This document shows, piece by piece, positions 16,964 to 24,863 of a stretch of DNA of 47,829 nt. The DNA comes from Bacteroidota bacterium. GTDB lineage: Bacteria > Bacteroidota > Bacteroidia > NS11-12g > UBA955. Location: assembly GCA_027490055.1 (NCBI GenBank), contig JAIXYV010000029.1:1-47829 (forward strand). The letters run 5' to 3'. The notes under the pieces were generated by a model, which saw nothing but the letters and a program-made list of their open reading frames with translations, did no database searches and had not been told where the DNA came from. Position 1 is the first letter of the stretch. Each line of letters opens with the position of its first letter. The position numbers and the translations under genes are program-made.

Positions 16964-17388
16964 AGTAAACTTTAAGTGTTCTAACTGCTCTAACAAACGA
17001 AAGATAAAAATGATTTAAGAAAGAGATTATAGAAAAAAGGGAGTACTGCGTGATCCCTGAGGGGGGAGGCTTGAAGCGAAAATCGCTTTACAAACGCCAC
17101 CGACAACACCTGAAACGGTCGTAAATAATTTAGCAAGTATATGATGCTGTTGAAGTCTTGTATCGATTAGGACACAAACTTCCGAAATGAATAATTAGGT
17201 AAAAGGCGAAAGAGGATGTGTAAATTTCTAAAGAGGTGTATGTAAAATTATGTGGGTAAATTATTATTTTTGACATCAATATTTTTAGAATTCATCTGTA
17301 ATTGCAAAAAAGAATAAAACGAAAAAAAGTTTCGCATATCACTGCATTATTGTATGACTAAACGAAGGTTTGTTTCGTGTATATAAAA
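16964..17388. other. Non-coding stretch at the left edge of the accessory island
   Basis: No gene is visible. It contains the first copy of a 34-base repeat (17039-17072), a short hairpin right after it (AAGCGA-AAA-TCGCTT, 17074-17088), and two small inverted repeats near 17320-17380 (CGAAA...TTTCG; ACGAA...TTCGT) just before the cassette boundary. Confidence 0.4.
17039..17072 (+). repeat. 34-bp dispersed repeat, left copy
   Basis: Begins GGGAGTACTGCGTGATCCCT and continues GAGGGGGGAGGCTT. It is identical to the right copy at 19579-19611 except for one extra G in the G run, in the same orientation. The two copies flank the AraC/SDR cassette. Confidence 0.75.
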
Positions 17389-17436
17389 GTTAGCGGTCAT
17401 TGTAGCTGACGACACTGCAACTAACAAAAAGACAAA

Positions 17437-18306
17437 ATGCAAGAAACAAAAGGAATACTTGACGACATAAAACAACACGACAAACTGACTATCAAAATTA
17501 GTTCTAATGCTAATAGTTTTTTGCCCGCAGACGTTTTAAAAAAATTACTTAAACCTCATAGGACAGCGTATTACTTTTTTGTATTTGTGGACAACGGTTC
17601 GTCAACTCATAAAGTGGACTTGGAAACTTTATCAATTTCAAGCGGACAATTGCTTTATATTTTACCAAATCAAATTCATACACCACAGGCGAAAAAAGAC
17701 GACCTTGAATATTTCAAATTGAGTTTTGACCACAATTGTTTGGCTTTACTACCTCGACAGTTTCCATTTTTAATAAATCCGCTAAATACTCAAACTATCA
17801 CGTTTGACAATGTTGCAAAACAAAGAGTAAATAAACTTTTTGAAATTTTAAATCAATTGCTGCAATCAGACAACAACCATAAAGACACAGAAATAATATT
17901 AGCCCATTTGAATTCACTCTTAACAGAATTTAATAACGCCTATTTTAGAAATATTGGGAAATACAATATTTTAAATCCCAAGCTATCAAAATACATTGAA
18001 TTTAAAACAGCTATTGAAACTCATTTGACAGAGCAACATTCTATAAACACCATTGCCGACAATCTTTCTATATCTACAAACAATCTTTATAACATTGTAA
18101 AAGAATTTTCAGGTGTTTCGCCAAAGGAATTTATTACCAATCGTTTGATGTTGGAAGCACAAAGAAAACTGCATTATTCAAAACCATCTATTAAAGAATT
18201 AGCTTACGACCTTGGTTTTAATGACCCTGATTATTTCTCACGGCTTTTCAAAAAAAGCACAGGGAAAAGCGTAAGTAAATATTCAGCAGACATTCACGAT
18301 TTATAA
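17437..18306 (+). CDS. AraC family transcriptional regulator
   Basis: A 289-residue regulator. Residues ~1-170 look like a cupin-type sensing domain (VDLETLSISSGQLLYILPNQIHTP is the typical AraC_binding strand pattern). The C-terminal ~100 residues are the double helix-turn-helix: HSINTIADNLSISTNNLYNIVKEFSGVSPKEFI and PSIKELAYDLGFNDPDYFSRLFKKSTGKS. It is the first gene of the presumed cassette and is followed 74 bases later by the dehydrogenase, so it likely controls that gene. The DNA is AT-rich compared with flanking housekeeping genes, which agrees with horizontal acquisition. Confidence 0.92.
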   Translation: MQETKGILDDIKQHDKLTIKISSNANSFLPADVLKKLLKPHRTAYYFFVFVDNGSSTHKVDLETLSISSGQLLYILPNQIHTPQAKKDDLEYFKLSFDHNCLALLPRQFPFLINPLNTQTITFDNVAKQRVNKLFEILNQLLQSDNNHKDTEIILAHLNSLLTEFNNAYFRNIGKYNILNPKLSKYIEFKTAIETHLTEQHSINTIADNLSISTNNLYNIVKEFSGVSPKEFITNRLMLEAQRKLHYSKPSIKELAYDLGFNDPDYFSRLFKKSTGKSVSKYSADIHDL

Positions 18307-18380
18307 AGTAATTAAAGTGATTAGTCCTGCTGTAACAAATATATCAAACCGACTTTTGCAGCTTAAAAAAAAAAAAAAAA

Positions 18381-19103
18381 ATGAAATCAGCATTTGTAAC
18401 AGGAGCAAACAAAGGAATCGGTTTTGAGACCGCTAAGCAATTAACAGAACTTGGGTATTTCGTTTACATTGGTAGCAGAGACAAAGCCAAAGGGATTGAA
18501 GCAATTGAAAAATTAAAAGCATTGGGTTTCTCAAACGTGGACTGTATAGAATTAGATGTAACAGACATTAATTCTATCAAATCAGCAAGACAAGAATTGG
18601 AAGTTAAAACTCAACACTTGGACATTTTAATAAACAATGCCGGTATTCGTGGCGAAGTTCCTCAACCTGCCTCAAAAGTACCAATTGAAAGATTACGACT
18701 TGTATTTGAAACCAATTTTTTTGGAGCGGTTCAAACGACACAAGTGTTTATGGATTTGCTTAAAAAAGCAGACCAACCGAGAATTGTAAATGTAACAAGC
18801 GACCTGGCTTCGTTGACAAATCACAGCGACCCAACTTGGAAATTTTATCCATTTAAGTCATCGGCATACAGTCCTTCAAAGACAGCCTTGAACGCATATA
18901 CAGTTATGTTGGCATTTGAATTAAAAGACACAAGTTTTAAAGTAAATTGTGTTAATCCAGGACACACTGCAACTGACTTTAACAATTACAAAGGCGAAAA
19001 ACCAATTGAACAAGGTGCAAGTGTAATAGTGAAATATGCAACTCTTGACAAAGACGGTGCAACTGGAAAGTTTTTCAGTGAAGAAGGAGAAACAGCTTGG
19101 TAA
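18381..19103 (+). CDS. Short-chain dehydrogenase/reductase
   Basis: A 240-residue NAD(P)-dependent oxidoreductase: cofactor motif TGANKGIGFE (residues 7-16), NNAG in the fourth strand region, and the catalytic YxxxK as SAYSPSKTALN, with an upstream Ser in NVTSDLAS. The NKGIGFE/GSRDKAKG start resembles carbonyl-reductase-like SDRs. The ATG directly follows a run of 16 A residues (18365-18380), so the spacing before the start may vary by slippage. The gene shares the cassette with an AraC regulator, suggesting an inducible detoxifying reductase; the substrate is unknown. Confidence 0.9.
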   Translation: MKSAFVTGANKGIGFETAKQLTELGYFVYIGSRDKAKGIEAIEKLKALGFSNVDCIELDVTDINSIKSARQELEVKTQHLDILINNAGIRGEVPQPASKVPIERLRLVFETNFFGAVQTTQVFMDLLKKADQPRIVNVTSDLASLTNHSDPTWKFYPFKSSAYSPSKTALNAYTVMLAFELKDTSFKVNCVNPGHTATDFNNYKGEKPIEQGASVIVKYATLDKDGATGKFFSEEGETAW

Positions 19104-19139
19104 CAAAGGACAACATAACGACAGAAGAAAAACAACGAA

Positions 19140-19272
19140 CCGCTAACACGGGTTTGGCAAAAGTGGCGGTTCAGTGCTCCGCAGACACATTTGTGAGTAA
19201 TCAAAGTTTGGTTCTCCGCATCAACATTTGTGAAAAAAATCGCCACCTTCGCCAAGCCCGGGAACGTTAAAA
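19140..19272 (+). repeat. attC-like recombination site at the cassette 3' end
   Basis: Starts with CCGCTAAC (19140-19147) and ends with GTTAAAA (19266-19272). Inner arms 19149-19168 and 19241-19260 pair 17 of 20 bases (CGGGTTTGGC... against ...GCCAAGCCCG). Spacers between outer and inner boxes are unequal (1 versus 5 bases), giving extrahelical bases like those that set strand choice in real attC sites. The central part holds a direct repeat, CTCCGCAnnnACATTTGTGA, at 19177-19196 and 19214-19233. Confidence 0.6.
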
Positions 19273-19578
19273 AAATCACGGCTCCACAAACTCATTAACT
19301 ATAACTTTCACATGCGTTGGTGTCAGTTATCTAAGACCTGGCTAATAACCATAGCTATTAAGTAAATCAAAAACATTTTCACTTAATTTGATCCATCTGC
19401 GTAATTGAGCACTGGCACGTTTCTTTGATTTATTCGGTTAATAGTGCTGTGTGTTTGTGCTGTTTTTGTATCTAAGCATTTTACTTACTAATTCTATCTA
19501 AAGTATTTTCCTTTACCTTCCCAACTCCCGAATTAGCATCAATGAACATTGAATATTTGATTTTTATAGCATTGTGTT
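19273..19578. other. Non-coding stretch right of the cassette
   Basis: No gene is supported: all frames break within ~25 codons. The bases TCTAAGACCTGG at 19330-19341 equal one half of the REP palindrome found at 35 kb, possibly a decayed copy. Confidence 0.35.
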
Positions 19579-19611
19579 GGGAGTACTGCGTGATCCCTGA
19601 GGGGGAGGCTT
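19579..19611 (+). repeat. 33-bp dispersed repeat, right copy
   Basis: Same orientation and same sequence as 17039-17072 apart from one G fewer in the G run. It lies 310 bases after the cassette end. The role is unknown. Confidence 0.75.
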
Positions 19612-19625
19612 AAGTTAAATTTAGC

Positions 19626-19653
19626 ACCAATTTGTAGAACAAATTGGTTTTTT
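19626..19653 (+). terminator. Rho-independent terminator
   Basis: Perfect 10-bp stem ACCAATTTGT / ACAAATTGGT with loop AGA, followed by a run of six T. It reads on the plus strand and would stop transcription leaving the cassette before it reaches tRNA-Ser. Confidence 0.6.
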
Positions 19654-19714
19654 ATGCCTTTTGCAAAATTTGCTCAAGCGCAGAGCCGCTTGGCAAATTT
19701 TTTAAAGGCATAAA
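19651..19714. repeat. Long imperfect inverted repeat
   Basis: Left arm 19651-19680 (TTTATGCCTTTTGCAAAATT then TGCTCAAGCG) pairs with 19687-19714 with a one-base bulge and a short internal mismatch, around loop CAGAGC. It lies between two terminator-like hairpins; it is far longer than a terminator needs. Confidence 0.6.
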
Positions 19715-19743
19715 AAAACCATAAGCTTTCGCTTATGGTTTTT
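19714..19743 (-). terminator. Terminator of tRNA-Ser (works on both strands)
   Basis: Stem AAAAACCATAAGC / GCTTATGGTTTTT. On the minus strand the loop is GAAA closed by C-G (GNRA tetraloop) and the stem is followed by a T run, 14 bases after the tRNA 3' end. Confidence 0.7.
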
Positions 19744-19756
19744 AACTTTTAACTTG

Positions 19757-19841
19757 CGGAGAAAGAGGGATTCGAACCCCCGTTAGCTTTCACTAAAACA
19801 GTTTTCAAGACTGCCGCATTCAACCGCTCTGCCATTTCTCC
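19757..19841 (-). tRNA. tRNA-Ser(UGA)
   Basis: The minus strand gives an 85-base cloverleaf: acceptor GGAGAAA pairing with TTTCTCC, discriminator G, D-arm region GGCAGAGCGGTTGAATGC, anticodon stem/loop CAGTCTTGAAAACTG with anticodon TGA, a long variable arm as in class II tRNAs, and the T arm GGGGGTTCGAATCCC. CCA is not encoded. The accessory island lies directly on its 3' side, a common position for insertions. Confidence 0.95.
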
Positions 19842-19853
19842 CTAAAAGGAGGG

Positions 19854-19885
19854 CAAAAATATATAAAAATATTTAATTGTGCAAT
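19854..19885 (-). promoter_or_regulatory. Promoter of tRNA-Ser
   Basis: On the minus strand ATTG (19885-19882), 20 bases, then TATTTTTG (19861-19854), matching the Bacteroidota -33/-7 pair closely; the tRNA begins 12 bases later. Confidence 0.6.
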
Positions 19886-19901
19886 AGAAAATATTAGGAA
19901 T

Positions 19902-20873
19902 TTAACTCCTGAACCTGTTCTCCAGTTTTCTTTGCTCCTGAGCTATTTTTACAACAGTCTTAATACTCTTGTTTAACTCGAAGCCAACCAAGACACATAA
20001 GGTATTGAAATAAATCAGCAACATAATCACGATAATAGCACCAATACTGCCATACAGCTTGTTATAACTATCAAACCCGTCTACATAATTAGAAAATAAG
20101 TAAGTAGCAATAATGGACAAAATGGTGGCGACTATAGCGCCTGGCGAGAAAAACTTCCACTTCTCTTTGGCACTGTGACCGAAATAATACAAGCCGCTCA
20201 TGATAAAAAACACCAAAGAGGTCAGGCACACAAACTGCAAGCCTTTAATGAAGACTAACATGACGGTCTTATTAATAATATCCTTGTTTACAATAAAACT
20301 GTACAACAAATTACCCGACACCAATACGCCCAAAGCCAAAAATATTAAGGCAGTTACACCTAAAGTCAGCAACATCGACTTCCCTCTTTTCTGAAAAAAG
20401 TTGCGTTTCTTTTTCTCGCCTTCCAGAAAATTACTATCAAACGCTACCATCATCGAAAAAACCCCGTTGCTGGCAAAATAGAGCGCCGAAAAGAAACCAA
20501 ACGACAATAGACCACTCCTTTGGTTCTGTACGATGTCTCTGACCGTCCGGCGAATAATTTTATAGGCATCATCAGGTAAAAAGAAATCCATCTGGACCAA
20601 AATGGTCTTCTGCAAACTATTGCCTGGCAAATAAGCGATTAAAGTAAAAAGGAAAATGAGCGAGGGAAAAATCGCCAGGAAGAAATTCCACGACAAGGAC
20701 CCAGCATACAAGTTAAACTTGGGCGAGATAATCCCTTTAAAGAAAAACTGAAAAACCGAATACAAGGAAGCGCCTTCGAAACCCGGCGGATAAATTCCAT
20801 CCAGAAAATTGATTACCCGTTTCACCGGCGGCAATCGCATAAACTTATCTCCTATTGTTGGCTTCTTTGTCAA
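19902..20873 (-). CDS. YihY/BrkB family inner-membrane protein
   Basis: A 323-residue protein with about six membrane segments and the family features FKGIISPKFNLYAGSLSWNFFLAIFPSLIFLFTL near the N-terminus and FFSPGAIVATILSIIATYLFSNYV, NKLYGSIGAIIVIMLLIYFN toward the C-terminus. The biochemical role of YihY proteins is not settled. The frame starts with TTG overlapping the methyltransferase stop (TTGA); an internal ATG at 20840 (MRLPPVKR) is the alternative. It is third in a DUF349-methyltransferase-YihY operon. Confidence 0.88.
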   Translation of the reverse strand: MTKKPTIGDKFMRLPPVKRVINFLDGIYPPGFEGASLYSVFQFFFKGIISPKFNLYAGSLSWNFFLAIFPSLIFLFTLIAYLPGNSLQKTILVQMDFFLPDDAYKIIRRTVRDIVQNQRSGLLSFGFFSALYFASNGVFSMMVAFDSNFLEGEKKKRNFFQKRGKSMLLTLGVTALIFLALGVLVSGNLLYSFIVNKDIINKTVMLVFIKGLQFVCLTSLVFFIMSGLYYFGHSAKEKWKFFSPGAIVATILSIIATYLFSNYVDGFDSYNKLYGSIGAIIVIMLLIYFNTLCVLVGFELNKSIKTVVKIAQEQRKLENRFRS

Positions 20874-21652
20874 AATCTTAATACAAAATGTTCTTTTTCC
20901 TGTTCCTTCCTAAAAAACACAATTCCCATGGCATACAAGTCGATGCTCACCGTAACAGCAGGATAGTTCTTGATTTTAGACCATGCCAGGTACATCTCAT
21001 CACTCCAGCGAATATCGTCAAAAACAAAGACCGTTCCGGTATGTGCTTTCTGCAAACATAACTCGAAATACTTTAATGTGGCCTCCATGCTGTGATTACC
21101 ATCAAAAAAAACATAATCAACTCGTGGCAAAAATTCTATTAAAGCAGGCAACTGATCATCGAAATTCCCTTCTATTAACTGGATGTTTTTAAATTCCAGT
21201 TTCTCAAAATTAAACGCCGCTACCTTAGCGCTATCCGGATTCCCTTCAAGGGTATATAAAAACCCGTCTCTAAGTGCGCTGGCCTGATACATGGCACTAA
21301 TTCCAAGAGATGTTCCAATCTCTACGGCAATCTGGGGTTGAAAATACTCGCAAATCCGCTCCAGCAATTCTGCATAGCGGGCAGATTTAGCACTTCTTCT
21401 GGCAACCCTGCTGAGAGGAACAGTTTCTTCCTCTTTTGCTGCTGCACCCAGTGGCAAAATTTTAATAAGCGATTTACTTTTCATCATTCGGGAACGAACC
21501 AGTTCGAACTCGTGATACATTGGCTTGTTCTTTCTAACATTTAGCACCTTGCATACGAAATCGTATACAAAGGGCGAGTGCACAGAATGCTTTGTACCCG
21601 ATGTAAAGAAATAAAATAGATAATTGATGGCAAACTGAATACTGTTCAGCAT
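20870..21652 (-). CDS. SAM-dependent class I methyltransferase (O-methyltransferase-like)
   Basis: A 260-residue enzyme with SAM-binding motif I AVEIGTSLGISAMY (about residue 100), acidic LEGNPDSA after strand 2, and VDYVFFDGNHSMEATLKYFE, the D-G-x-H motif of the Methyltransf_24/O-methyltransferase group. The N-terminal ~40 residues (INYLFYFFTSGTKHSVHSPFVYDFV) form a hydrophobic leader common in Bacteroidota homologues. It follows the DUF349 gene by 18 bases and overlaps YihY by four. Substrate unknown. Confidence 0.82.
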   Translation of the reverse strand: MLNSIQFAINYLFYFFTSGTKHSVHSPFVYDFVCKVLNVRKNKPMYHEFELVRSRMMKSKSLIKILPLGAAAKEEETVPLSRVARRSAKSARYAELLERICEYFQPQIAVEIGTSLGISAMYQASALRDGFLYTLEGNPDSAKVAAFNFEKLEFKNIQLIEGNFDDQLPALIEFLPRVDYVFFDGNHSMEATLKYFELCLQKAHTGTVFVFDDIRWSDEMYLAWSKIKNYPAVTVSIDLYAMGIVFFRKEQEKEHFVLRF

Positions 21653-21670
21653 ATCGAAGTCAATTACAGA

Positions 21671-23548
21671 TTACTTACCTGAATTGTTTCTGTATGATCT
21701 GAGCACTTTCAGTTCTTCCTGAAGCTTTGCAATCTGGTGATTAGCCGTTTCAATTTTTTGCTCAATCTGCTTTCTTAATGCATCCGCATTTTTTGATTTT
21801 GCGAAAAACTCAATATTGTTTTTAAGTGTTGCGGCATCGTCTCTTAGCATTCTTAACTTATCGTTGATGATGCGTTCTTCGTGACGCATTTTATCATCAC
21901 CATTAGGTGAAGTAGACAGCATTTCGTAATGCTCTTTCACTCTAAGAGATTTATTTTCATCTGCAGATTGCTTAAACTTCTTATACACCGCATCCACAGA
22001 TTTACTGTAGCGGTTTTGAAGATCAGCTTTCACTTTAATAGGCACGAAACCAATGCTCATCCATTCCTGCTGCAGGTTTTTCAACTGAGCAAACACTTCA
22101 GAACTGTTCTCATTATTGATAAGTTCATTGACTGTTGCAATAATTTTCTCTTTCGCTACCAGGTTATCTTTTTCACCAGCGTTTTTATCTTTGTAAAACT
22201 CTTCTTTGCGTTTGAAGAATTTATCGCAGGCCGATCTGAAGCGACTCCAGATCTGTTCGTTTTTATTTTCCGGAACAGGGCCGATAGATTTCCATTTTTC
22301 CTGCAAGGATATCAAGTGTTTTGAAGTCGCATCATACTGCGTACTTTCAGACAACTTTTCAGCCTCTTCGCATAGGGCAGTTTTAAGTTCAAGATTTTTA
22401 TCTTTACCGCTGTTGAGTTGTTCAAAGAAGGCTTTCTTGTTGTGATTAAAGACATTCTGTGCCTCTCTGAAACGTTTCCAAATCTGGTCGTTGACACTTT
22501 CTGGCACCGGACCGATGGTTTTCCATTCGGCAAATATGGCGACTATCTCCTCCCCTTTTTCTTTCCAGAGTTTAGGCGAAGTGATAGGCAATTGATTGAT
22601 GTGTTCTACTTTCTCGCAAAGTACTTTTTTCAGTTCCAGATTCTCGTTGCGTTTGGCTTTTATGTTTTCAAGCTGACCGCGTTTTTCGCCAAGAACTTTA
22701 TCAGAAGCTTCTTTAAAACGCTTCCAGATATCTTCAGCGACATCTTTACCTGGAACAGGACCAGCATTTTTAAATTCCTCGTGGTATTTGTTTAATAAGA
22801 TATGGGCTTTCTTGATAGATTTCTCTTCGTGAAGCAGCGTAACTTTCTTGATTAAATCGATTTTAGCTTCAAGATTTTTTTGTCTGTCTTTTTCTTTTAG
22901 CTCGTTATTGATCGCGTGATTATCATAGAACTTATCCAGGTGGTAGCGGTAGTTTTCCCACAGCTCCTGCATGTGCTCTCTAGGCACTGTGCGAATTTGC
23001 TTCCATTGTTTCTGAAGTTCCAGAACTTCTTTAAACACAGACTCAGTTTCATCCTGAGCAGACAGCGCTTTCAGCTTTTCAATAATCTGTTTTTTAGCTT
23101 GCAGATTTTTTTGTTTTTCCTCTTCTGCCAGACGTTTTTCTTCCGCTCTTTTCTCCAGAAAGGTGGTATATACTTTATAAAACTTTTCTTTCAGTTCGTC
23201 GTAAGCAGGTTTAAACTCGCGTACATCATTGCCCGCATCTGCCCATTCTTTTACCTGAATAACACGTTCTGCTTTAACCGCGTCATCAAACAAAACACGA
23301 ATCTTTTTAAAGATATCGTGAGCTTCTTTAATATTTGGATGATCAATTAATTGTTCTGCTTTGGTAAGAAAATCTGCTTTGGTAAACGATGAGTAATCTG
23401 TCTGATCACGTTTTTCTTCTTCCACATCAGCAAATTCATCATGTTCTTCGGTATCACCTTTTTTCTCAAGGTTGACAATGTTCTTTTGCAATGCTTCATC
23501 ATTGGCATCTACGTGCGTGTCATTCAAATGCTTGTTTGTTTCGCTCAT
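21671..23548 (-). CDS. DUF349 repeat protein
   Basis: A 625-residue, highly charged helical protein made of DUF349 repeats. Four good copies show the signature W-K-x-I/A-G-P-V-P followed by W-x-R/Y-F/Y-R (QIRTVPREHMQELWENYR; AGPVPGKDVAEDIWKRFK; IGPVPESVNDQIWKRFR; IGPVPENKNEQIWSRFR), a fifth is divergent (IGFVPIKVKADLQNRYS) and one more degenerate copy lies near residue 100. The C-terminus is a coiled coil. DUF349 proteins are cytoplasmic; the exact role is uncertain. First gene of its operon. Confidence 0.88.
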   Translation of the reverse strand: MSETNKHLNDTHVDANDEALQKNIVNLEKKGDTEEHDEFADVEEEKRDQTDYSSFTKADFLTKAEQLIDHPNIKEAHDIFKKIRVLFDDAVKAERVIQVKEWADAGNDVREFKPAYDELKEKFYKVYTTFLEKRAEEKRLAEEEKQKNLQAKKQIIEKLKALSAQDETESVFKEVLELQKQWKQIRTVPREHMQELWENYRYHLDKFYDNHAINNELKEKDRQKNLEAKIDLIKKVTLLHEEKSIKKAHILLNKYHEEFKNAGPVPGKDVAEDIWKRFKEASDKVLGEKRGQLENIKAKRNENLELKKVLCEKVEHINQLPITSPKLWKEKGEEIVAIFAEWKTIGPVPESVNDQIWKRFREAQNVFNHNKKAFFEQLNSGKDKNLELKTALCEEAEKLSESTQYDATSKHLISLQEKWKSIGPVPENKNEQIWSRFRSACDKFFKRKEEFYKDKNAGEKDNLVAKEKIIATVNELINNENSSEVFAQLKNLQQEWMSIGFVPIKVKADLQNRYSKSVDAVYKKFKQSADENKSLRVKEHYEMLSTSPNGDDKMRHEERIINDKLRMLRDDAATLKNNIEFFAKSKNADALRKQIEQKIETANHQIAKLQEELKVLRSYRNNSGK

Positions 23549-23734
23549 TAACTATGGATTATAAAAAAATTGAGGGTATTTTGAAAAGTGCGTGTGCTCT
23601 TAGTTCTGTTCTGTTTTAAGACATCATTAGATATGTGAGATAAGTTGTAGCCATGAGGCTTTGATCAGGTTGATTTCACTAGTCGACACAAAGATAAGTT
23701 GAAAGTTTTCAAAATGACAAATCATTTTTGTAAA

Positions 23735-24859
23735 TCATTTGTCATTTTGAAGTAAAAAATTTGCAAAGCCAAGTTTATTAATATGACTGCTATGCTTGTT
23801 ATTGGTTAGAATGACGTAACATATCTGTTTATCAAACCTGTTCCAGAAGGATGTCCAGAACCCGCGCCACCAGCCATTGTGATAGGTCCACTGCCCGGCA
23901 GGTGTATTCATAAGCCTGAAACCCAGTCCGTAACTTCCTCCAAAAACATTATATTTATAAGAAGGCTCAGACATTTGCTTCAATAAATCGCGACTGATTA
24001 ATCGACCCTCTGAAAGTGCCAGATGAAACCCAAAAAGATCTTCCACATTGCTATACAGACTTTTATCACCCAAAACACCATCCAGATAATAGGTGCCGTA
24101 ATACTCATATCTATCATATCGCCCCACCAGAACCTTTGATTTCACCCTGGGCAACTGATACCCTTTGAAAAAAGAATTGCGCATGCCAGCAGGCTTAAAA
24201 ATGCGCTCTTCAACAAACTTAGGGAAACTCATACCACTTACTTTTTCTATCATCACCGCCAGAAAAGCATAATTGGTATTGCAATAACTAAAGCTAACAT
24301 CCGGATCGAGGTATGGCACTGGTTTATTTTTAACCATAAACTGATAAAAATCCTTGTTGTTCATGTACTTTGAAGTATCCTTCCAGAACGTATCTGTATA
24401 ATAAATGTAATTAGCCAATCCGCTTCGGTGAGAGAGCAATTGTCTCACGCTTACTTTGGGATAGGGAAAATCAGGCAAATAGTTCACAACCAAATCATCC
24501 AGTTTAACTTTCCCGTCTTGCACCAGCAACATAACAGCTGTTGCAGTGACCGTTTTAGACACTGACGCTAACTGAAAAACATCGTCCACCTGCATCTCGC
24601 TGGACTTGTTGAGATCGCGATAACCGAAGGCTTTTTTGTAGAGATACCCTTTTTTATAAACCAGCACAGTGCCGCAAAATCCGGGTTCAAAGAACTGCTC
24701 CAGACTGTCTGTAAAGCGCTTGCTGAATGGCTTGAATGATTGAGATGAAACAAAGAAACTATCCTTGGAAACATTGGCATGTTTCTTTGCACGACCGCTG
24801 TTAGTGCAGGAGACAGAATACAACAGAATACATACAACAAGAATATACCTCAAATTCAC
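23735..24859 (-). CDS. Serine hydrolase lipoprotein, class C beta-lactamase/DD-peptidase-like
   Basis: A 374-residue lipoprotein (signal MNLRYILVVCILLYSVSC, Cys18). It holds the serine beta-lactamase-fold residues: S99-V-S-K102 (QLASVSKTVTA), Y192-C-N194 (FSYCNTNYAF), and HNGWWRGF as the H-x-G equivalent of KTG. Likely a periplasmic peptidase, esterase or amidase rather than a resistance enzyme, as most members of this Pfam family are. The start is GTG, placed four bases after a -7 box; no ATG fits ahead of the signal. Confidence 0.85.
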   Translation of the reverse strand: MNLRYILVVCILLYSVSCTNSGRAKKHANVSKDSFFVSSQSFKPFSKRFTDSLEQFFEPGFCGTVLVYKKGYLYKKAFGYRDLNKSSEMQVDDVFQLASVSKTVTATAVMLLVQDGKVKLDDLVVNYLPDFPYPKVSVRQLLSHRSGLANYIYYTDTFWKDTSKYMNNKDFYQFMVKNKPVPYLDPDVSFSYCNTNYAFLAVMIEKVSGMSFPKFVEERIFKPAGMRNSFFKGYQLPRVKSKVLVGRYDRYEYYGTYYLDGVLGDKSLYSNVEDLFGFHLALSEGRLISRDLLKQMSEPSYKYNVFGGSYGLGFRLMNTPAGQWTYHNGWWRGFWTSFWNRFDKQICYVILTNNKHSSHINKLGFANFLLQNDK

Positions 24860-24863
24860 GCGT

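Larger units (their letters stand above)
17390..19266 (+). mobile_element. Integron-type gene cassette carrying an AraC regulator and an SDR
   Basis: The segment begins inside GTTAGCGG (17389-17396) and ends at the G of a terminal GTTAAAA (19266-19272). CCGCTAAC at 19140-19147 opens an attC-like imperfect inverted repeat. If the segment were excised between G and TT at both ends and circularised, the end would read GTTAGCGG, the exact 8-base complement of CCGCTAAC. This is the defining layout of an integron cassette (R'' and R' boxes formed from both ends). Length is 1,877 bases with two genes in one orientation. No integron integrase is in the window, and the left neighbour does not look like a second attC. 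Seen in sequence: boxes and arms; inferred: mobility. Confidence 0.6.

Noticed and set aside
19273-19578. Possible transposase remnant on the minus strand right of the cassette
   Set aside because: Short broken frames only; no recognisable transposase motif survives.
17039-19611. Treating the two 33-bp repeats as ends of a transposon
   Set aside because: They are direct rather than inverted, there is no transposase between them, and the cassette boundaries lie well inside.
22916-23350. Phe/Leu-rich 144-residue open frame opposite the DUF349 gene
   Set aside because: The antisense of Lys/Glu-rich coding sequence naturally yields Phe/Leu-rich frames; no start context.
23735-24859. Calling the serine hydrolase a beta-lactamase resistance gene
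   Set aside because: The SxxK, YxN and HxG triad is shared by peptidases and esterases, and nothing in context points to resistance.
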